A DNA stretch of 64,000 nt from the NCBI GenBank assembly GCA_033002965.1, contig JAURVB010013631.1, positions 1 to 64,000 on the forward strand, written 5' to 3'. The first letter of the stretch is position 1, and each line of letters opens with the position of its first letter. The notes below the pieces were generated by a model. That model was given only the letters and a program-made list of their open reading frames with translations, had not been told where the DNA came from and made no database searches. This stretch comes from Piper betle. Taxonomy: Eukaryota > Streptophyta > Magnoliopsida > Piperales > Piperaceae. Shown here piece by piece: positions 35,895 through 49,554 of the stretch. A program made the position numbers and the translations under genes.

Positions 35895-38712
35895 TGTAAA
35901 CCCCAATTTTGGATTAGAGTGTTACCCGATTTTAGTTTTGTCTAGTTTGGGCAATCTCGAGATGGTTCGAACGAGCTCGAGCTAGACTAGTTTTTAGATT
36001 ATGAGTATGGGCCCATATAGCCATATGAGCATGTTATACCGGCTGAGTATGCCCAACATACAAATGATAAGATCATGAGTTATCAATGTATATTGAGGTA
36101 TACAAATTTGTTTTTATATGTTAGCCAGGATTGTAGGCTTTGATCTAGATCGTTGCAATGTTAAGTATCCGTTTGGAATTTTAAGGGTATCTCATTGCAT
36201 GCACCACAAGGATTTTGGACCATCGGATTGTGCCCTGTGGATCAACTTGATTGTGTTTATGGTTTTGAGGCCCATGTACCCTTCTTGCCTCGATTCCTAC
36301 CTACAAAGTCAATTTTAGGACTCGAGTTAGTTTCGAATTCTTATAGACTCAATCCAAGCTTTTTGTCTATGTGTATATTGCATATACCCATAGGTGGACC
36401 CCACTAGGCCACTTGAGGTGTCTAACGCTCAGATTGTGCCATGTGGCATAATCTGAGCCGTTCACTAAAACTTGGCATTCTCTATTTGAACTCCAATGAT
36501 TTCCCACATTTTAGAGCTTCACACCCTTTAGCTCTGCCACCAATTCGGCTGGCCACAGGCGACACCCCGGCCCTCCTCTGGCCACACCATCGGTATGGCT
36601 GTGACCATCACATGGCCGGCTACTAGTCCGTACCCACAATCACCATTTGAGCTGCCGCAATATCCACCGGCAGCGGAAGGCAATGGTGTTTCAGTGTCGT
36701 TTTCCGCTGCCGCCGCCCTTCTTTCGGGCCATTTCTTGCACCGACGAGCCACCTGCGGCCGATTCGATTGGCCACACATCTTCATCCCCCAGATATACAT
36801 TTTGAGACCACCCACGACCATCGCTGCGGCCATGATTGCCACCGGCAGCGTCCCTGCACCAGGCAGTGATGCGCCCCCTTTCTTGCTATTTTTCGGCCAG
36901 CAAGTAGCCGGACTCTACAAATCACCAGCACCACAAGCTTTGCTTTGACGCCACCTTTCGGACCCAACCGGCGGCTAGTAGAGCTGATATTGCCATTTTC
37001 CAGTACCAGGCATTGCCACACTCTGTTCGGCCCGTTTTCTTGTTTGCCCGGTTTGCGGTCTACCTGCCCGCGACTGCATCCACCTACGCAAGTTTGTGTC
37101 GGCGTGATCGTGCCTGAGTTTTGTGAGATCCCTCAACTTAGTCCTACATCTAATACCTACTAGGAGAAGATCCTGTTTATAAGTGGGAATGGACTATAGA
37201 TCTTTAACTTTCGGGGTACCCATTTTAAAGAAATGACTTAGCCTATTACATTGCACATTGGGCTGGGTCGTTACAAATGGTATCAGAGCCGACCTGGTTC
37301 CGTGTTAGATAGTAGGATGGACTAGGGACGTTGGCTAGGCTGCCGGTCACGGGCCGAAAAAAGGTCACGGGCTGGGGATAGCAACGGGCCAAGACTAGAA
37401 ACGTTGGCTAGACTGCCGGTCACGGGCCAGAAAGGACGTGTGCTGGGGCTAGCAATGGGCCAAGAATAGGCATTTTGGGGACGAAATTTCCTAAGGTGGG
37501 TGGATTGTGAGTTCCCTCAACTTAGTCCCACATCTAATACCTACTGGGAGAAGATCCTGTTTATAAGTGGGAATGGACTATAGATCTTTAACTTTCGGGG
37601 TACCCATTTTAAAGAAATGACTTAGCCCATTACGTTGCACTTTGGGCTGGGTCGTTACAAGTTTGCCAGTCCGAGCCAGTGTCCATTTTCCACCAGCCCA
37701 GTAGTTAACCCTTGGTTTAGTTCAATTTGATCTAGATCAACTCGGATCAATCGGGTTCAGCTCATTTTCAAACCATTTTCATCTATTCTTGCACCGTTTT
37801 CGGTAATTTGGAAACATCTATTTTAGTTTAGATGCATATTCACATGATTTAGCATAATTGGATGTTATGATGATATTTCTTTATTTATTGTTTTATTTAT
37901 TTATTTATTTATTCATTATTTTTTCTTTATTTTTATTTATATATTTATCTATATGATGAATGTTTACATAATTATTAATTATTATTATTATATCAAATTA
38001 TTAATGTTAGTCTTTTTATTTTTACTAAATTATAAATATTTATTTATATATTTATTTACTTGTTAGTTTCGTGTATGTTATTAATTAATTGTATTTAATT
38101 ACGTATTCTATAATGATGACTATGATATTATTATTATTCATGTTTAATTAAAATTAAATATTTATTTATTTATAGAATTATTTTGTATATATTTATTTAG
38201 TTGTTTATATGATTACTAAAATGAGTATATATAATATTTACTCAGGTTTAACTATTTACGTTTATAGTATAAAGTATTATTATTTTATGATTAGATTATT
38301 GATTGGTTTATGTATTTATTATCTATCTATTTATTCATGATTGTATGTATTTATTTATTTATTATTTGTTATTAGTTATTCTCTTTATTATGGCTTGATT
38401 TGTGTGTTGTGTGTTTAGGAGTATGTTTATTTAGTATAGTCTTTTTATTAGGACGTATTGATGATATTTGCACACACCACGAGAATGCATTATATAGGGA
38501 TGTTAGTATTTTATTTAGTAGTAGGTTCCAATGTTGGTTTTGGAGTCCGAGCTCGCCGTAGATGTACAAATACGCTTGGAGCTTGGACCATAGGTCCGTA
38601 GGACTATCCCTCTCTGCTTGACTCCTTACGTGTAGAGTTTAATCGTGTTTTATATGTAGGGCGACATCGGCGACATTTTACTTCCGTATTGCAGTACATT
38701 TTTGGAAATTGT
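35895..38712 (+). repeat. F2-B LTR 2, with a nested TRIM-A, 3' end missing
   Basis: It starts TGTAAACCCCAATTTTGG after the polypurine stretch. It carries the GC-rich block, is split by TRIM-A at 37122-37659, and continues with the ATTT-rich tract. It stops at GGAAATTGTG, where a new LTR starts (38713). The last 500 bases or so are absent or rearranged. Frames at 36118-37163 lie in the GC-rich block and are not genes. Confidence 0.75.
37122..37659 (+). mobile_element. TRIM-A element, complete (154-bp LTRs)
   Basis: LTRs at 37122-37275 and 37506-37659 (TGTGAG...GTTACA) enclose a 230-bp interior. The interior has TGGTATCAGAGCC two bases after the first LTR (initiator-Met primer site, 37278-37290) and the purine stretch GGTGGGTGG before the second. 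The target duplication AGTTT lies at 37117-37121 and 37660-37664. The interior holds a 70-bp-class internal duplication (around ACGTTGGCTAG). There is no coding capacity. Confidence 0.95.
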
Positions 38713-41087
38713 GTGTAAAACCCCATTTTTTAGTTAGGGTTTTTCCCGATTTTAATTTTGTCCAGTTCGGGCAGTTTTGAATAAATTGGAGCGAGCTAGA
38801 GCAGAAAAAATTTTATGAATTTGAGTATGAGGCCCAGATGCTTATATGAGCATGTTGTTAAGGTTGAGTATACCTGACATGCATATGATAGTTTTATTTA
38901 TGATAGAGTATAGCATGAGATATCAGTGTATACGTGAGGTATACATATGATTTTTTATGAGTTAGTCAGGATTTTTAAACTAGATCTAGGCCGACGCAGT
39001 GTTTAGTAACCATTTGGTATTTTCTTGGTATTTCATTTGCATGCAGAATTGGAATTTCAGATCAATAGATTGTGCCCCTATGAGCCCAACTTGATTTACT
39101 TTAAGTTCGAGGCCCATTTACTCTTCTTACTTCGATTCCCACCTATAGAGTCAATTTCAAGACTCGAGTAAGTTTCGAGTTTGAACGGTCTCGATCCGAG
39201 ATTTTCGTACATGTATATTGCATATACCCACTAGGTCACTGCATTGTAAGATGCTCAGATCATTCCAAGTGGCAAAATCTGAGCCGTCCACTCAAACTTG
39301 GTATTCCCTATTTTAACTCGAGAGATTTCCCACATTTTAAAGCTTCACACCCCTTAGCACCGCTACTACCACTTCGGCACGCCACAGGTGACACCCCAAC
39401 CTTCCTCTGGCCACACCATTGGTACGGCTGTTACTATCTCGTGGCCGGCTACCAGTCCATACCCACCATTGCCATCAGAGCCGCCACAGTAGTCGCCGGC
39501 GATGGTGTTTCTAATGTCGTTTTCTGCCACCTTTGCCACCCTTTCAAGCCATTTTTCGATGCTGGCGAGCCACCACTGGCCAGTACAACCACCCCCAAAA
39601 CTTCATCTTACCTAGATCTACATTTTGAGACAACCCACAATGATGTCGCTGCACCCGACCCACCCGAGACCGCGTCTGCCAACTGCCATCGTGTCCGCCA
39701 TCTATAACCTCATACGCCAGCCCGCGACTATGTCTCCCTAGTCATGTCTGAGTACACCTGACCGTGCCTAAGTTCATGTCCCCCTAGTCAACCTAGCCTA
39801 GTTTTCCAATTAACCAAGACCGAGTTAGTTTAGTTCGGTTTGGTCTGGTTCAGCTTGGTTCGATCTGGTTCAGCCCGTTTTCAGATGTTTGTCGACCGTT
39901 TTTAGTAATTCAAGAACTTCTATATTAGTTTACATGCATATTCACATGATTTAGCATAACTGAATGCTACGATGATCCTTCTTTATTTATCGTTTTATTT
40001 AATTATTTAATTATTTATTTAATCATTTTATTTAATTATTTAATTGTTTATTTAATCATTTTATTTAATTATTTAATTATTTATTTAATCATTTTATTTA
40101 TTTATTTTTATTTATATGTTTATCATATATGATGAATGTTCACATGATTATTTGATATTATTAATATTATATTTACTAATGAATATAAGTCTTATTATTT
40201 TTATTAAATTATATATATATATATATAATTATTTATTTGTTCGTTATGTAAGTGTTATCATTTATTTGTATTTAATTATGTATTCTTGTATTGTATGACT
40301 ATGATATTATTAATATTCATGATTAATAAGTATTAACTATTTGTTTGTTTATTTATTTATTTATTTATTGAATTATTATAAATTTATTTATTTATTTATT
40401 TATATGTTTACTAACACGAGTATATATTGTTATTTACTCATGTTTACCGGTACATTTATATAGTATAATTATATTATTATTTTATGATTAGAATATTGTT
40501 CATGTTTATGTATTTTTATTTATGTAATTATCTATGAGTATATTTATTTATTATTTATTATTTATTAATACGTCTCAATTTTTTGTGTCGCGTGTTTATT
40601 TATATGTTTGTTAGCATTATTTTCTTTATTATGGTGCATTGACGATATGAGCACACACCACGAACATGCATTATATATAAATATTAGTATTTTACTTAGC
40701 AGTGGGTTTTGATGTAGGCTTTGAAGTCCGAGCTCGCCGTAGATGTGCAGATCCGCTAAGAGCTTGGACCACAAGTCAATAGGACTCTTTCTCTCTCTCT
40801 GCTTGACTCCTTGTGTGTCGAGTTTAATTGTGTTTTATATGTATGATGACAGCGGCGTTTTATTACATCCTTCCGATGCTGGGCCATTTAGCTGTGTTTT
40901 TTACGCATGTTTAATAAAACTACAAGGATGAGATCCCTTGTTAATTTTTGAACTGAAGGTCTAAAAATATTAGATACAAGCCTCTTTCCTAAGCCTATTT
41001 TATGAGTACATGTATTTTACGGATTTTACAAATAAGACAGTGAGTAGTATGGAGATATATATGAATTGCACTAGTATTCTTTCAGTA
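38713..41087 (+). repeat. F2-B LTR 3, 3' end missing
   Basis: It starts TGTAAAACCCCATTTTTTAG and includes the GC-rich block (39290-39850) and the ATTT-rich tract with a tandem ATTTAATCATTTT pattern (about 39990-40110). Around 41087 it passes directly into F2 interior matching 34700-34880. The LTR end, primer site and first two-thirds of the interior are therefore deleted. Confidence 0.75.
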
Positions 41088-41278
41088 ACGAGTTTTTCTT
41101 GATAGTCTACCGCAGCTATAGTAGTTATGTAAGTCAAGATTAATGCTACAAATCGGTACGGGATGGCAAGTCACATACCACTGAAGAGCGGATAAGACAC
41201 GTGTCAAACCTCACTATGAGTCCTCGTAGATTCAAGGATAGATAGCTATTCTTTGGGTCGTTTGAACCCCACCTGTTC
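41088..41278 (+). mobile_element. F2-B interior 2, left piece
   Basis: Matches the F2 interior at about 34700-34880. It ends with the target duplication TGTTC at 41274-41278 and resumes at 50787. Confidence 0.7.
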
Positions 41279-41585
41279 TGTAACAACCCGGCCATTTTTA
41301 ACAATAGTGTGGGCCTTGTTGGCCAGGTGTTACCAAAATAAAACTACTAAATGCCGAGTAATAAGTTATAAAATAATGGTTCCCATAGTTTTAAACCATT
41401 TCCCATAGCCACATTTATAAAACAAAATAAAAAGAAGTCCCATTTATTACCCATTCTCCTAACCTGACTATCCTATCATACTTTTATTCTACCTTATTTG
41501 AGCTGAAATCAAACAATCTTGATTAGCCTACATACCCATGTCGGGATCAAGCTCGATGTAGTTCTATTGGCTGATGGGTTAGTCC

Positions 41586-43132
41586 TGTAACGACCCGCCA
41601 TTTTTCACAATAATATTGTGGGCCTAGCTGGCTAGGTGTTACCAATATGAAACTACTAAATGCCGAGTATAATAATTAAAACAAGTATAAAATAAAGGTT
41701 CCCACAGTCTTAGACCGTTTCCCAGCAGCCACACTTATTTCTCAAACAAATAAAAATAGGAGTCCTCATATTACTTTGCTCCATGCTCTAGTTGTCAATC
41801 ATCTAATCTTGAATCTGCACACCTGCGGAGGCAATTCCGCGTTAGTGATTACAACACTAAGTAGTATAATAAATAAAACAAATCAAGTACATTCCACCAT
41901 TTCCATATATTTATTTTAATATGCGGTGGAGCAATTCCGCTATACTCCAAAACAATGCGGAGGAGGTGTCCGCTGTGATCCGCACACCCCGGCCGTAGCC
42001 TTTTTATGGGGAGGCTACCACTACCGTCTCCAGTGCCAGTGCCTCGCACACCCCGGCCGTAGCCTTTTTGTGGGGAAGCTATCACTGCACTCAGGTGATT
42101 GCTATGCCCCGTTTGTGGGGAAGCTCTCACTACCAATTCTAGTGCCAGTGCCTCACACACCCCGGCCGTAGCCTTTTTATGGGGAGGCTATCACTGCACT
42201 CTAGTGTTAGTGCCTTACACACCCCGGCCGGAGCCTTTTTATGGGGAGGCTATCACTACACTCACGTGATTGCTACACCCCGTTTGTGGGGAAGCTCTCA
42301 CTGCCAACTCTAGTGCTAGTGCCTCACACACCCCGGCCGTAGCCTTTTTATGGGGCGGCTATCACTGCACTCAGTGTCAGTGCCTCACACACCCCGGCCG
42401 TAGCCTTTTTATGGGGCGGCAATCACTGCACTCTAGTGCGATGGAGGAATCGCTGTGCCTCACTCACCCCGGCCGTAGCCTTTTTATGGGGCGGCTATCA
42501 CTACTCCAAAACAATATCGATGCATTACAAGATTCACACACATAACACGACCCAGTGTCGGACTGAGTCAATTCTTTGACCCCGGTTGCACTTCGTGCAT
42601 GGTGGTCGAATCTGGGCTCAGGCCGACCTAGGCTACCAACAAGGAAAATACGATGTTCTATCTATTATACGTACCTGACTTGCGGGTTCGTCCGACTGTA
42701 ATCCGCTAACCTAAAACAATGGGGAAGCCGGCGTTTGTCCAAGGAGCTTATGTGCATGACGCCCCTCCCTCCTCCTTATAAAATGAAAGAAGGCTTAGGG
42801 TTTATGAAAACACACTTCGTTGCCGGGTAAATGGGTAAGTGATACGGTTCACTTTACCATTTCACTTAACCTCTTAAACGGGTACATGGTATGGTTCAGT
42901 TAAATGGTTAGATGGTATGGTTTACTTAACCGGGTAAAAATACTTAACCGGTTAACTAATACTTTCCACTTGACCGGGTAATTGATAATTAACCGGGTAG
43001 CGGGTAAATAATTTAAATAAATTCATGGATACCAATGTTCGATCCCACCGCGTCGAATATATATATATATATATATTTATATATTTATTTATTTTTATTT
43101 ATTTATTTATTTATTTTTTCCAGGTCTTTACA
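41586..43132 (-). repeat. 3' LTR of the full-length F1
   Basis: It runs TGTAACGACCCG...GGTCTTTACA on the plus strand. It holds array C (41990-42510), the conserved box (42556-42641), the TATA-like TTTTATAAGG (minus strand, about 42779-42788), imperfect ACCGGGTAA-type short repeats (42830-43010) and an AT run (about 43058-43076). Confidence 0.95.
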
Positions 43133-43146
43133 ATCTCCCCAACTTA
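43133..43146 (-). other. Polypurine tract of the full-length F1
   Basis: On the minus strand, CTAAGTTGGGGAGAT directly precedes the 3' LTR start TGTAAAGACC, the expected place for the plus-strand primer. Confidence 0.85.
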
Positions 43147-43231
43147 GAAATATTTCGTCCCTGAAATATGATAGTATTCCCAAGGACATCCATCTTCGGT
43201 ATAAGTTCATGTTACTACAATTAATCAGATT

Positions 43232-46200
43232 TTATGCTACAAACAGGTTCGGATATTTTGTGGCCATTTCTTGTTCAGTCTCCCAAGTCGCTTCTTCCGA
43301 TCCCTGATTTCTCCATAATACCTTTACCAAAGGGATCTCCTTGCTACGGAGTGTCTTTGTTTCCCTCGCCAAGATGCGAATTGGTTTTTCCTCATAGGTT
43401 AAATCCGATTGTAGCTCTAAATCTGCAACATTTGTGATAATGTGATTCTCATCTCGTACATATTTCTTTAGCATTGACACATGAAAGACATTGTGTACAC
43501 CATCAAGGCTTGGTGGTAATGCTAATCTATATGCACAACTTCCGATTCGATCCAAAATTGGAAATGGTCCTATGAATCGTGGCTTCAACTTCCCTGATGT
43601 TTTAAATCTGATCACTCCCTTTTTAGGTGAGGCCTTAAGGTAGACGAACTCCCCAACTTGGAATTCTAAGTCCTTCCTTCGAGTATCAGCATAACTTTTC
43701 TGCCGATCCTGAGCTGCCTTAAGCCTTTGCTGGATGAGTTGTACTTTTTCAGCTGCTTCTCTCACCATCTCTGGCCCGACTATAACCATCTCTGTAGACT
43801 CCAACCAGCATGATGGAGATCGACAAGGCCTACCGTATAAGGCTTCAAACGGTGCCATTCCTATACTGGCTTGGTAAGAATTATTATAGGTGAATTCAGC
43901 CAAGGCTAAGTGTTTCTCCCAATCTCCTCCCCAGTCGAGGATGCAAGCTCTCAACAAATCCTCCAAGGTTTGATTGGTCCTCTCACTCTGACCATCAGTT
44001 TGGGGGTGATATGCTGTACTTAACTTGATTTGGGTCCCCATAGCTTTTTGGAAAACTTCCCAAAAATGTGACGTGAATAGGGGATCTCTGTCAGAGACTA
44101 TCTCCTTTGGAATTCCATGCAGCCTGACAATGTTATTTATATACAGTTCTGCTAAGTATTCCGCCGTCCTTGTTGATTTTGTGGGGATAAAATGAGCTGC
44201 CTTAGTCAAACGGTCCACAACTACCCATATAGAGTCATGTCTCTTCAAAGTTCTTGGGAGTTTAGTAATAAAATCACATGTGACACGCTCCCATTTCCAA
44301 GTAGGTATCTCCAAAGGTTGTAATAATCCACCGGGTAGTTGATGTTGGGCTTTGATCAATTGGCACGTCTGACACTTGGAAACAAAATCCACCACATCCC
44401 TCTTCATTCCAACCCACCAGTAGGTTCGTTTCAAGTCCTGGTACATCTTTGTAACACCAGGGTGTATTGAGAACCTTGAACGATGAGCTTCTTCCAGAAT
44501 ATCTCGTTTTAATGCATCATTGTTGGGTACACACAACCTCCCTCTAAATCTGATTACACTGTTGGAATCTGCTACAATGTTGGGAGTTTTGTCCAACATT
44601 TCATTCAGCTTCTCATCTTCCATTTGTGTTAGCTTAACTCGGTCCACCAATTCATTGGAGATAACCAGGTTTGCTAGTAGTCCTGTTATTCGTTCCACCG
44701 GGTTAATAGCTACCACCTCAGCTGACATAGCCCAAAGTCTAGCTAGTTGTTGACCCTTGTCCATCTTGCCCTTCCGACTCAACGCGTCGGCTACAACGTT
44801 TGCTTTTCCCGGGTGGTATAAAATTTGGAAATCATAGTCCTTCAAGTATTCCATCCACCGTCTCTGTCGAAGGTTAAGGTCATTCTGGGTGAAGATATAC
44901 TTCAAACTTTGATGGTCAGTGAAAACTTCGAACTGGGCTCCATACAAGTAATGCCTCCAAATCTTTAGGGCGAAAACTACTGCTGCCAGTTCCAAGTCAT
45001 GGGTCGCATAATTTTGCTCGTGAATCTTCAATTGGCGAGAGGCGTAAGCCACCACTTTACCATCTTGCATAAGGACACATCCTAACCCGACTAGAGATGC
45101 ATCACTGAAGACCACGAATCCTTCATTGCCATTTGGTATAGTCAAAACTGGTGCAGTAGTTAAACTCTTCTTCAAAGATTGGAAACTCTCCTCACACTTG
45201 TTACTCCATTCGAACTTAACCCCCTTGCGTGTAAGTTTAGTCATTGGCGATGCCACCAAGGAGAAATCTTTAATGAACTTCCGATAGTAACCTGCTAGTC
45301 CAAGGAAACTTCGGATATCTGTGACTGACTTGGGTTGTGGCCAATCAGTAACTGCTCTCACTTTTGATGGATCCACTGCGACTCCCGCCTTTGAGACAAC
45401 ATGTCCGAGGAAGTTCACCTCCTTCAGCCAGAAGTCACACTTTGATAATTTGGCGAACAGTTGATTCTCTCTCAAAACTTGAAGAGCAATGGACAAGTGT
45501 TTCTCATGGTCCTCCTCATTATTTGAATAGACCAGAATGTCGTCCACAAACACAATAATAAACTTATCCAAGTATTCGTGGAACACCGTGTTCATAAGTG
45601 ACATAAAGGCCGCTGGTGCATTTGTCAGACCAAAAGGCATAACCAGAAACTCATAATGTCCATAGCGAGTTCGGAAAGCCGTTTTCTGTATGTCAGATTC
45701 CTTCACCCGCAGTTGATGATATCCGGACCGCAAGTCTATTTTTGAGAATATTCCGGCTGTTTTCAACTGATCAAATAAATCATCAATCCTCGGTAAGGGG
45801 TACCGATTCTTGACTGTCACTTGATTGAGCTGGCGATAGTCAACACACAATCGAAGTGAGCCATCCTTCTTCTTTACAAAAAGAACAGGGGCTCCCCAGG
45901 GTGAAGTACTTGGTCTTATGAAGCCTGCCTGCAACAACTCTTCTAATTGACTCTTTAACTCCTTGAGTTCCGCTGGAGCCATGCGGTATGGTGCTTTAGA
46001 AATTGGTGATACTCCCGGTGCTAGGTCAATGACAAACTCCACTGCCCGCTTAGGAGGTAACCCTGGAAGTTCACTTGGAAATACGTCCAGAAATTCTGCT
46101 ACCACCGGAATCATGGACAACTCTTTGGGTTTGGACTCAGACTCTTCTAGAGTTGCCGAAAAGACTTTACAACCCTCACCAAACCACTCAGTTGCCTCAC

Positions 46201-47869
46201 TAACCGACACAATACAAGAGGATGGATCATTCCATGACCCTTGGAAAATGACCCCCATCTCACAATTACAAGGTTTAGTCAACACTCTCCTCCCTTTACA
46301 GTCGAGGAAAGCCTGGTGTGCAGACAACCAGTCCATTCCCAACAGTACATCAAAGCCTATTATCCCATAGACAATGAAATTCCATACATAGGGTTTCCCT
46401 TGAATATCCAAGGATAGGTTAGTCACTCCTAACGTTGTGACTTCCCTGTCTCCCGTTGCAGTAGTGACCCTATAAGTCTTAGGTAATGTAGACGTTTGGA
46501 GTCCCAAACTCTTAACTAATCGGGATGATAGGAATGAATGTGTACACCCCGAATCAAATAAAACATCCACACTAACACTTTGAATCAGGATTTTACCTCG
46601 AACTGTGTGGTCCTCGTTCTCAGCGTCCTCGACGTCGACTGCAAAAAGTTTCGCCTTCCCTTTTTCCACTGGTTTTGCAGGTGCTGGGTAGCGATTAGGA
46701 GCTGGTGTCTTCTCCTTTCCAGGTTGCTCCTGTTGTTGCTTCAAGGGCTGACGACAATCGCTTTGCAAGTGTCCCATCCTTCCACAATTGTAGCACCGAC
46801 GGGGCTCCCTGCATAGCCCTGAATGCATTTTGTTGCAATTTTTACATAGTCGATACGGAATCTCCTGAAACTTCCTTTTTCGGTTCCCATCGACATTCCG
46901 TTGATAGTTCTGCTGCTGGTGTTCTTCAGACCTGTTTTTGCTACTCCCCTGGTTGGCATTCTTATGTTGTATAGTAGCCTTCCCATGTTTCTGTGCACGG
47001 ACGTAGTCGTACACCAACTCATGAGTAGTGGCTGCCTCAATCACTTCAGTTATAGTGCCTCTTGGCGCTGTAGCAACCCTACTCCTCAATTCGGGCTTCA
47101 ATCCCCAGAAAAATTTGTCTGCTCTGGCCCGGGCAGTTGCCAGACTCCCAGGTGCAAATCTCTCCAATTGCAAGAAATTTTTGGCATACTCTCGGACTGA
47201 ATCATCCTTCTGAGTTAGAGTGGCAAATTCTAGTGCTTTTTTCTGAACAACAGACTCAGGAAAATATTGTCCATTGAAAGCTGTTACAAATTCCGCCCAA
47301 GGAATGGACGAAATCTCCCGTTGATGGAACACAGTCTTCTCCATGGACTTCCACCAATATGATGCTTCCTCCTGAAGCATGCATGTCGCCAACCGTACTT
47401 GATGGCGATGAGGCACAGAGAGAGCTCTAAATGCTTTCTCAATAATGTCCAACCAGCTCTCCGCCTTCATTGGATCAGTTCCCCCAATGAATACCTCAGC
47501 TCCGTTCTTCCGGAATTTTTCTACAGTGTATCGATCACTGTCATCCCCAACTGGCAGTACCACTTGTCGGACTACCGGTGGCACCGGGTTTGGAAGTTCT
47601 CCTCGCTCGCCCGGGTCAGCCATTCCTACCCGCTCTTGGGCACTCCCCTCATTCCCATTTGGGACGTTACTAGGACCCGCAGCCGAATTTGGAGCTCCAT
47701 TCCCCATTACCAATCCCGGTAACCTCTGCACCATGTTCTGAACCACAGAACTAGTATTTTCTGAAGCCTGCGCTAGTCCCTGTATGGCCGTCAAAATTTG
47801 GCCTAACACACTCTCCATGTTTGTGTTCGACTGCGCAGCTTGGCTCGACTTCCTTCGGGTGCCTGCCAT
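43232..47869 (-). CDS. gag-pol: Gag-Pol polyprotein of a Tekay/Del-like chromovirus
   Basis: Single uninterrupted 1545-residue frame. In order: Gag capsid region (about 120-260); CCHC zinc knuckle [14 protein letters not shown] (about 360-373); aspartic protease with [10 protein letters not shown] (about 437); reverse transcriptase with the catalytic FVDDILVYS (about 773); RNase H ([11 protein letters not shown] about 922, [10 protein letters not shown] about 983); integrase with the HHCC finger ending CQTCQLIKA (about 1166), then D-D-35-E in [23 protein letters not shown] and DGQSERTNQ (about 1217-1296); GPFPI module; and a C-terminal chromodomain with [17 protein letters not shown]. The order RT-RNase H-integrase is Ty3/gypsy, and the chromodomain tail points to the Tekay/Del branch. 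The start [13 protein letters not shown] is 179 bases from the 5' LTR and is conserved at the same spacing in the copy at 63645. No catalytic residue appears lost. Confidence 0.96.
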   Translation of the reverse strand: MAGTRRKSSQAAQSNTNMESVLGQILTAIQGLAQASENTSSVVQNMVQRLPGLVMGNGAPNSAAGPSNVPNGNEGSAQERVGMADPGERGELPNPVPPVVRQVVLPVGDDSDRYTVEKFRKNGAEVFIGGTDPMKAESWLDIIEKAFRALSVPHRHQVRLATCMLQEEASYWWKSMEKTVFHQREISSIPWAEFVTAFNGQYFPESVVQKKALEFATLTQKDDSVREYAKNFLQLERFAPGSLATARARADKFFWGLKPELRSRVATAPRGTITEVIEAATTHELVYDYVRAQKHGKATIQHKNANQGSSKNRSEEHQQQNYQRNVDGNRKRKFQEIPYRLCKNCNKMHSGLCREPRRCYNCGRMGHLQSDCRQPLKQQQEQPGKEKTPAPNRYPAPAKPVEKGKAKLFAVDVEDAENEDHTVRGKILIQSVSVDVLFDSGCTHSFLSSRLVKSLGLQTSTLPKTYRVTTATGDREVTTLGVTNLSLDIQGKPYVWNFIVYGIIGFDVLLGMDWLSAHQAFLDCKGRRVLTKPCNCEMGVIFQGSWNDPSSCIVSVSEATEWFGEGCKVFSATLEESESKPKELSMIPVVAEFLDVFPSELPGLPPKRAVEFVIDLAPGVSPISKAPYRMAPAELKELKSQLEELLQAGFIRPSTSPWGAPVLFVKKKDGSLRLCVDYRQLNQVTVKNRYPLPRIDDLFDQLKTAGIFSKIDLRSGYHQLRVKESDIQKTAFRTRYGHYEFLVMPFGLTNAPAAFMSLMNTVFHEYLDKFIIVFVDDILVYSNNEEDHEKHLSIALQVLRENQLFAKLSKCDFWLKEVNFLGHVVSKAGVAVDPSKVRAVTDWPQPKSVTDIRSFLGLAGYYRKFIKDFSLVASPMTKLTRKGVKFEWSNKCEESFQSLKKSLTTAPVLTIPNGNEGFVVFSDASLVGLGCVLMQDGKVVAYASRQLKIHEQNYATHDLELAAVVFALKIWRHYLYGAQFEVFTDHQSLKYIFTQNDLNLRQRRWMEYLKDYDFQILYHPGKANVVADALSRKGKMDKGQQLARLWAMSAEVVAINPVERITGLLANLVISNELVDRVKLTQMEDEKLNEMLDKTPNIVADSNSVIRFRGRLCVPNNDALKRDILEEAHRSRFSIHPGVTKMYQDLKRTYWWVGMKRDVVDFVSKCQTCQLIKAQHQLPGGLLQPLEIPTWKWERVTCDFITKLPRTLKRHDSIWVVVDRLTKAAHFIPTKSTRTAEYLAELYINNIVRLHGIPKEIVSDRDPLFTSHFWEVFQKAMGTQIKLSTAYHPQTDGQSERTNQTLEDLLRACILDWGGDWEKHLALAEFTYNNSYQASIGMAPFEALYGRPCRSPSCWLESTEMVIVGPEMVREAAEKVQLIQQRLKAAQDRQKSYADTRRKDLEFQVGEFVYLKASPKKGVIRFKTSGKLKPRFIGPFPILDRIGSCAYRLALPPSLDGVHNVFHVSMLKKYVRDENHIITNVADLELQSDLTYEEKPIRILARETKTLRSKEIPLVKVLWRNQGSEEATWETEQEMATKYPNLFVA

Positions 47870-48034
47870 CTAAAATTTATTCCGTTATGGTTCATTAATT
47901 TTTTTTTTTGATTACTTAGGTTTATTAGGGAGTCCACTAATTCCCTAATGACATACCCTATTGGAGAAAAATAAAATATTAGACTCTTCAACAAGGTACT
48001 TGAGTCATAAGATGTGAGCTTTTGGGAAACCTGT

Positions 48035-48046
48035 GCTCTGATACCA
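48035..48046 (-). other. Primer-binding site (initiator-Met tRNA) of the full-length F1
   Basis: TGGTATCAGAGC on the minus strand, two bases from the 5' LTR end. It is the standard plant primer site complementary to the 3' end of initiator-Met tRNA. Confidence 0.93.
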
Positions 48047-48048
48047 CC

Positions 48049-49518
48049 TGTAACGACCCGCCATTTTTCACAATAATATTGTGGGCCTAGCTGGCTAGGT
48101 GTTACCAATATGAAACTACTAAATGCCGAGTATAATAATTAAAACAAGTATAAAATAAAGGTTCCCACAGTCTTAGACCGTTTCCCAGCAGCCACACTTA
48201 TTTCTCAAACAAATAAAAATAGGAGTCCTCATATTACTTTGCTCCATGCTCTAGTTGTCAATCATCTAATCTCGAATCTGCACACCTGCGGAGGCAATTC
48301 CGCGTTAGTGATTACAACACTAAGTAGTATAATAAATAAAACAAATCAAGTACATTCCACCATTTCCATATATTTATTTTAATATGCGGTGGAGCAATTC
48401 CGCTATTCTCCAAAACAATGCGGAGGAGGTGTCCGCTGTGATCCGCACACCCCGGCCGTAGCCTTTTTATAGGGAGGCTACCACTACCGTCTCCAGTGCC
48501 AGTGCCTCGCACACCCCGGCCGTAGCCTTTTTGTGGGGAAGCTATCACTGCACTCAGGTGATTGCTATGCCCCGTTTGTGGGGAAGCTCTCACTACCAAT
48601 TCTAGTGCCAGTGCCTCACACACCCCGGCCGTAGCCTTTTTATGGGGAGGCTATCACTGCACTCTAGTGTTAGTGCCTTACACACCCCGGCCGGAGCCTT
48701 TTTATGGGGAGGCTATCACTACACTCACGTGATTGCTACACCCCGTTTGTGGGGATGCTCTCACTGCCAACTCTAGTGCTAGTGCCTCACACACCCCGGC
48801 CGTAGCCTTTTTATGGGGCGGCTATCACTGCACTCAGTGTCAGTGCCTCACACACCCCGGCCGTAGCCTTTTTATGGGGCGGCAATCACTGCACTCTAGT
48901 GCGATGGAGGAATCGCTGTGCCTCACTCACCCCGGCCGTAGCCTTTTTATGGGGCGGCTATCACTACTCCAAAACAATATCGATGCATTACATGATTCAC
49001 ACACATAACCCGACCCAGTGTCGGACTGAGTCAATTCATTAGCCCCGGTTGCACTTCGTGCATGGTGGTCGAATCTGGGCTCAGGCTGACCTAGGCTACC
49101 AACAAGGAAAATACGATGTTCTATCTATTATACGTACCTGACTTGCGGGTTCGTCCGACTGTAATCCGTTAACCTAAAACAATGGGGAAGCCGGCGTTTG
49201 TCCAAGGAGCTTATGTGCATGACGCCCCCTCCCTCCTCCTTATAAAATGAAAGAAGGCTTAGGGTTTATGAAAACACACTTCGTTGCCGGGTAAATGGGT
49301 AAGTGATACGGTTCACTTTACCATTTCACTTAACCTCTTAAACGGGTACATGGTATGGTTCAGTTAAATGGTTAGATGGTATGGTTTACTTAACCGGGTA
49401 AAAATACTTAACCGGTTAACTAATACTTTCCACTTGACCGGGTAATTGATAATTAACCGGGTAGCGGGTAAATAATTTAAATAAATTCATGGATACCAAT
49501 GTTCGATCCCACCGCGTC

Positions 49519-49554
<36 letters not shown>

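Noticed and set aside
43234..47741. Many plus-strand frames opposite the polyprotein
   Set aside because: They are shadows of the 1545-residue Gag-Pol frame on the other strand, as are those at 62356-63674.
48035..48046. tRNA-Met-like sequence as a possible tRNA gene
   Set aside because: Only the 12-base primer-binding complement is present, placed two bases from an LTR; no tRNA body follows. The same holds at 37278, 63811 and 25098.
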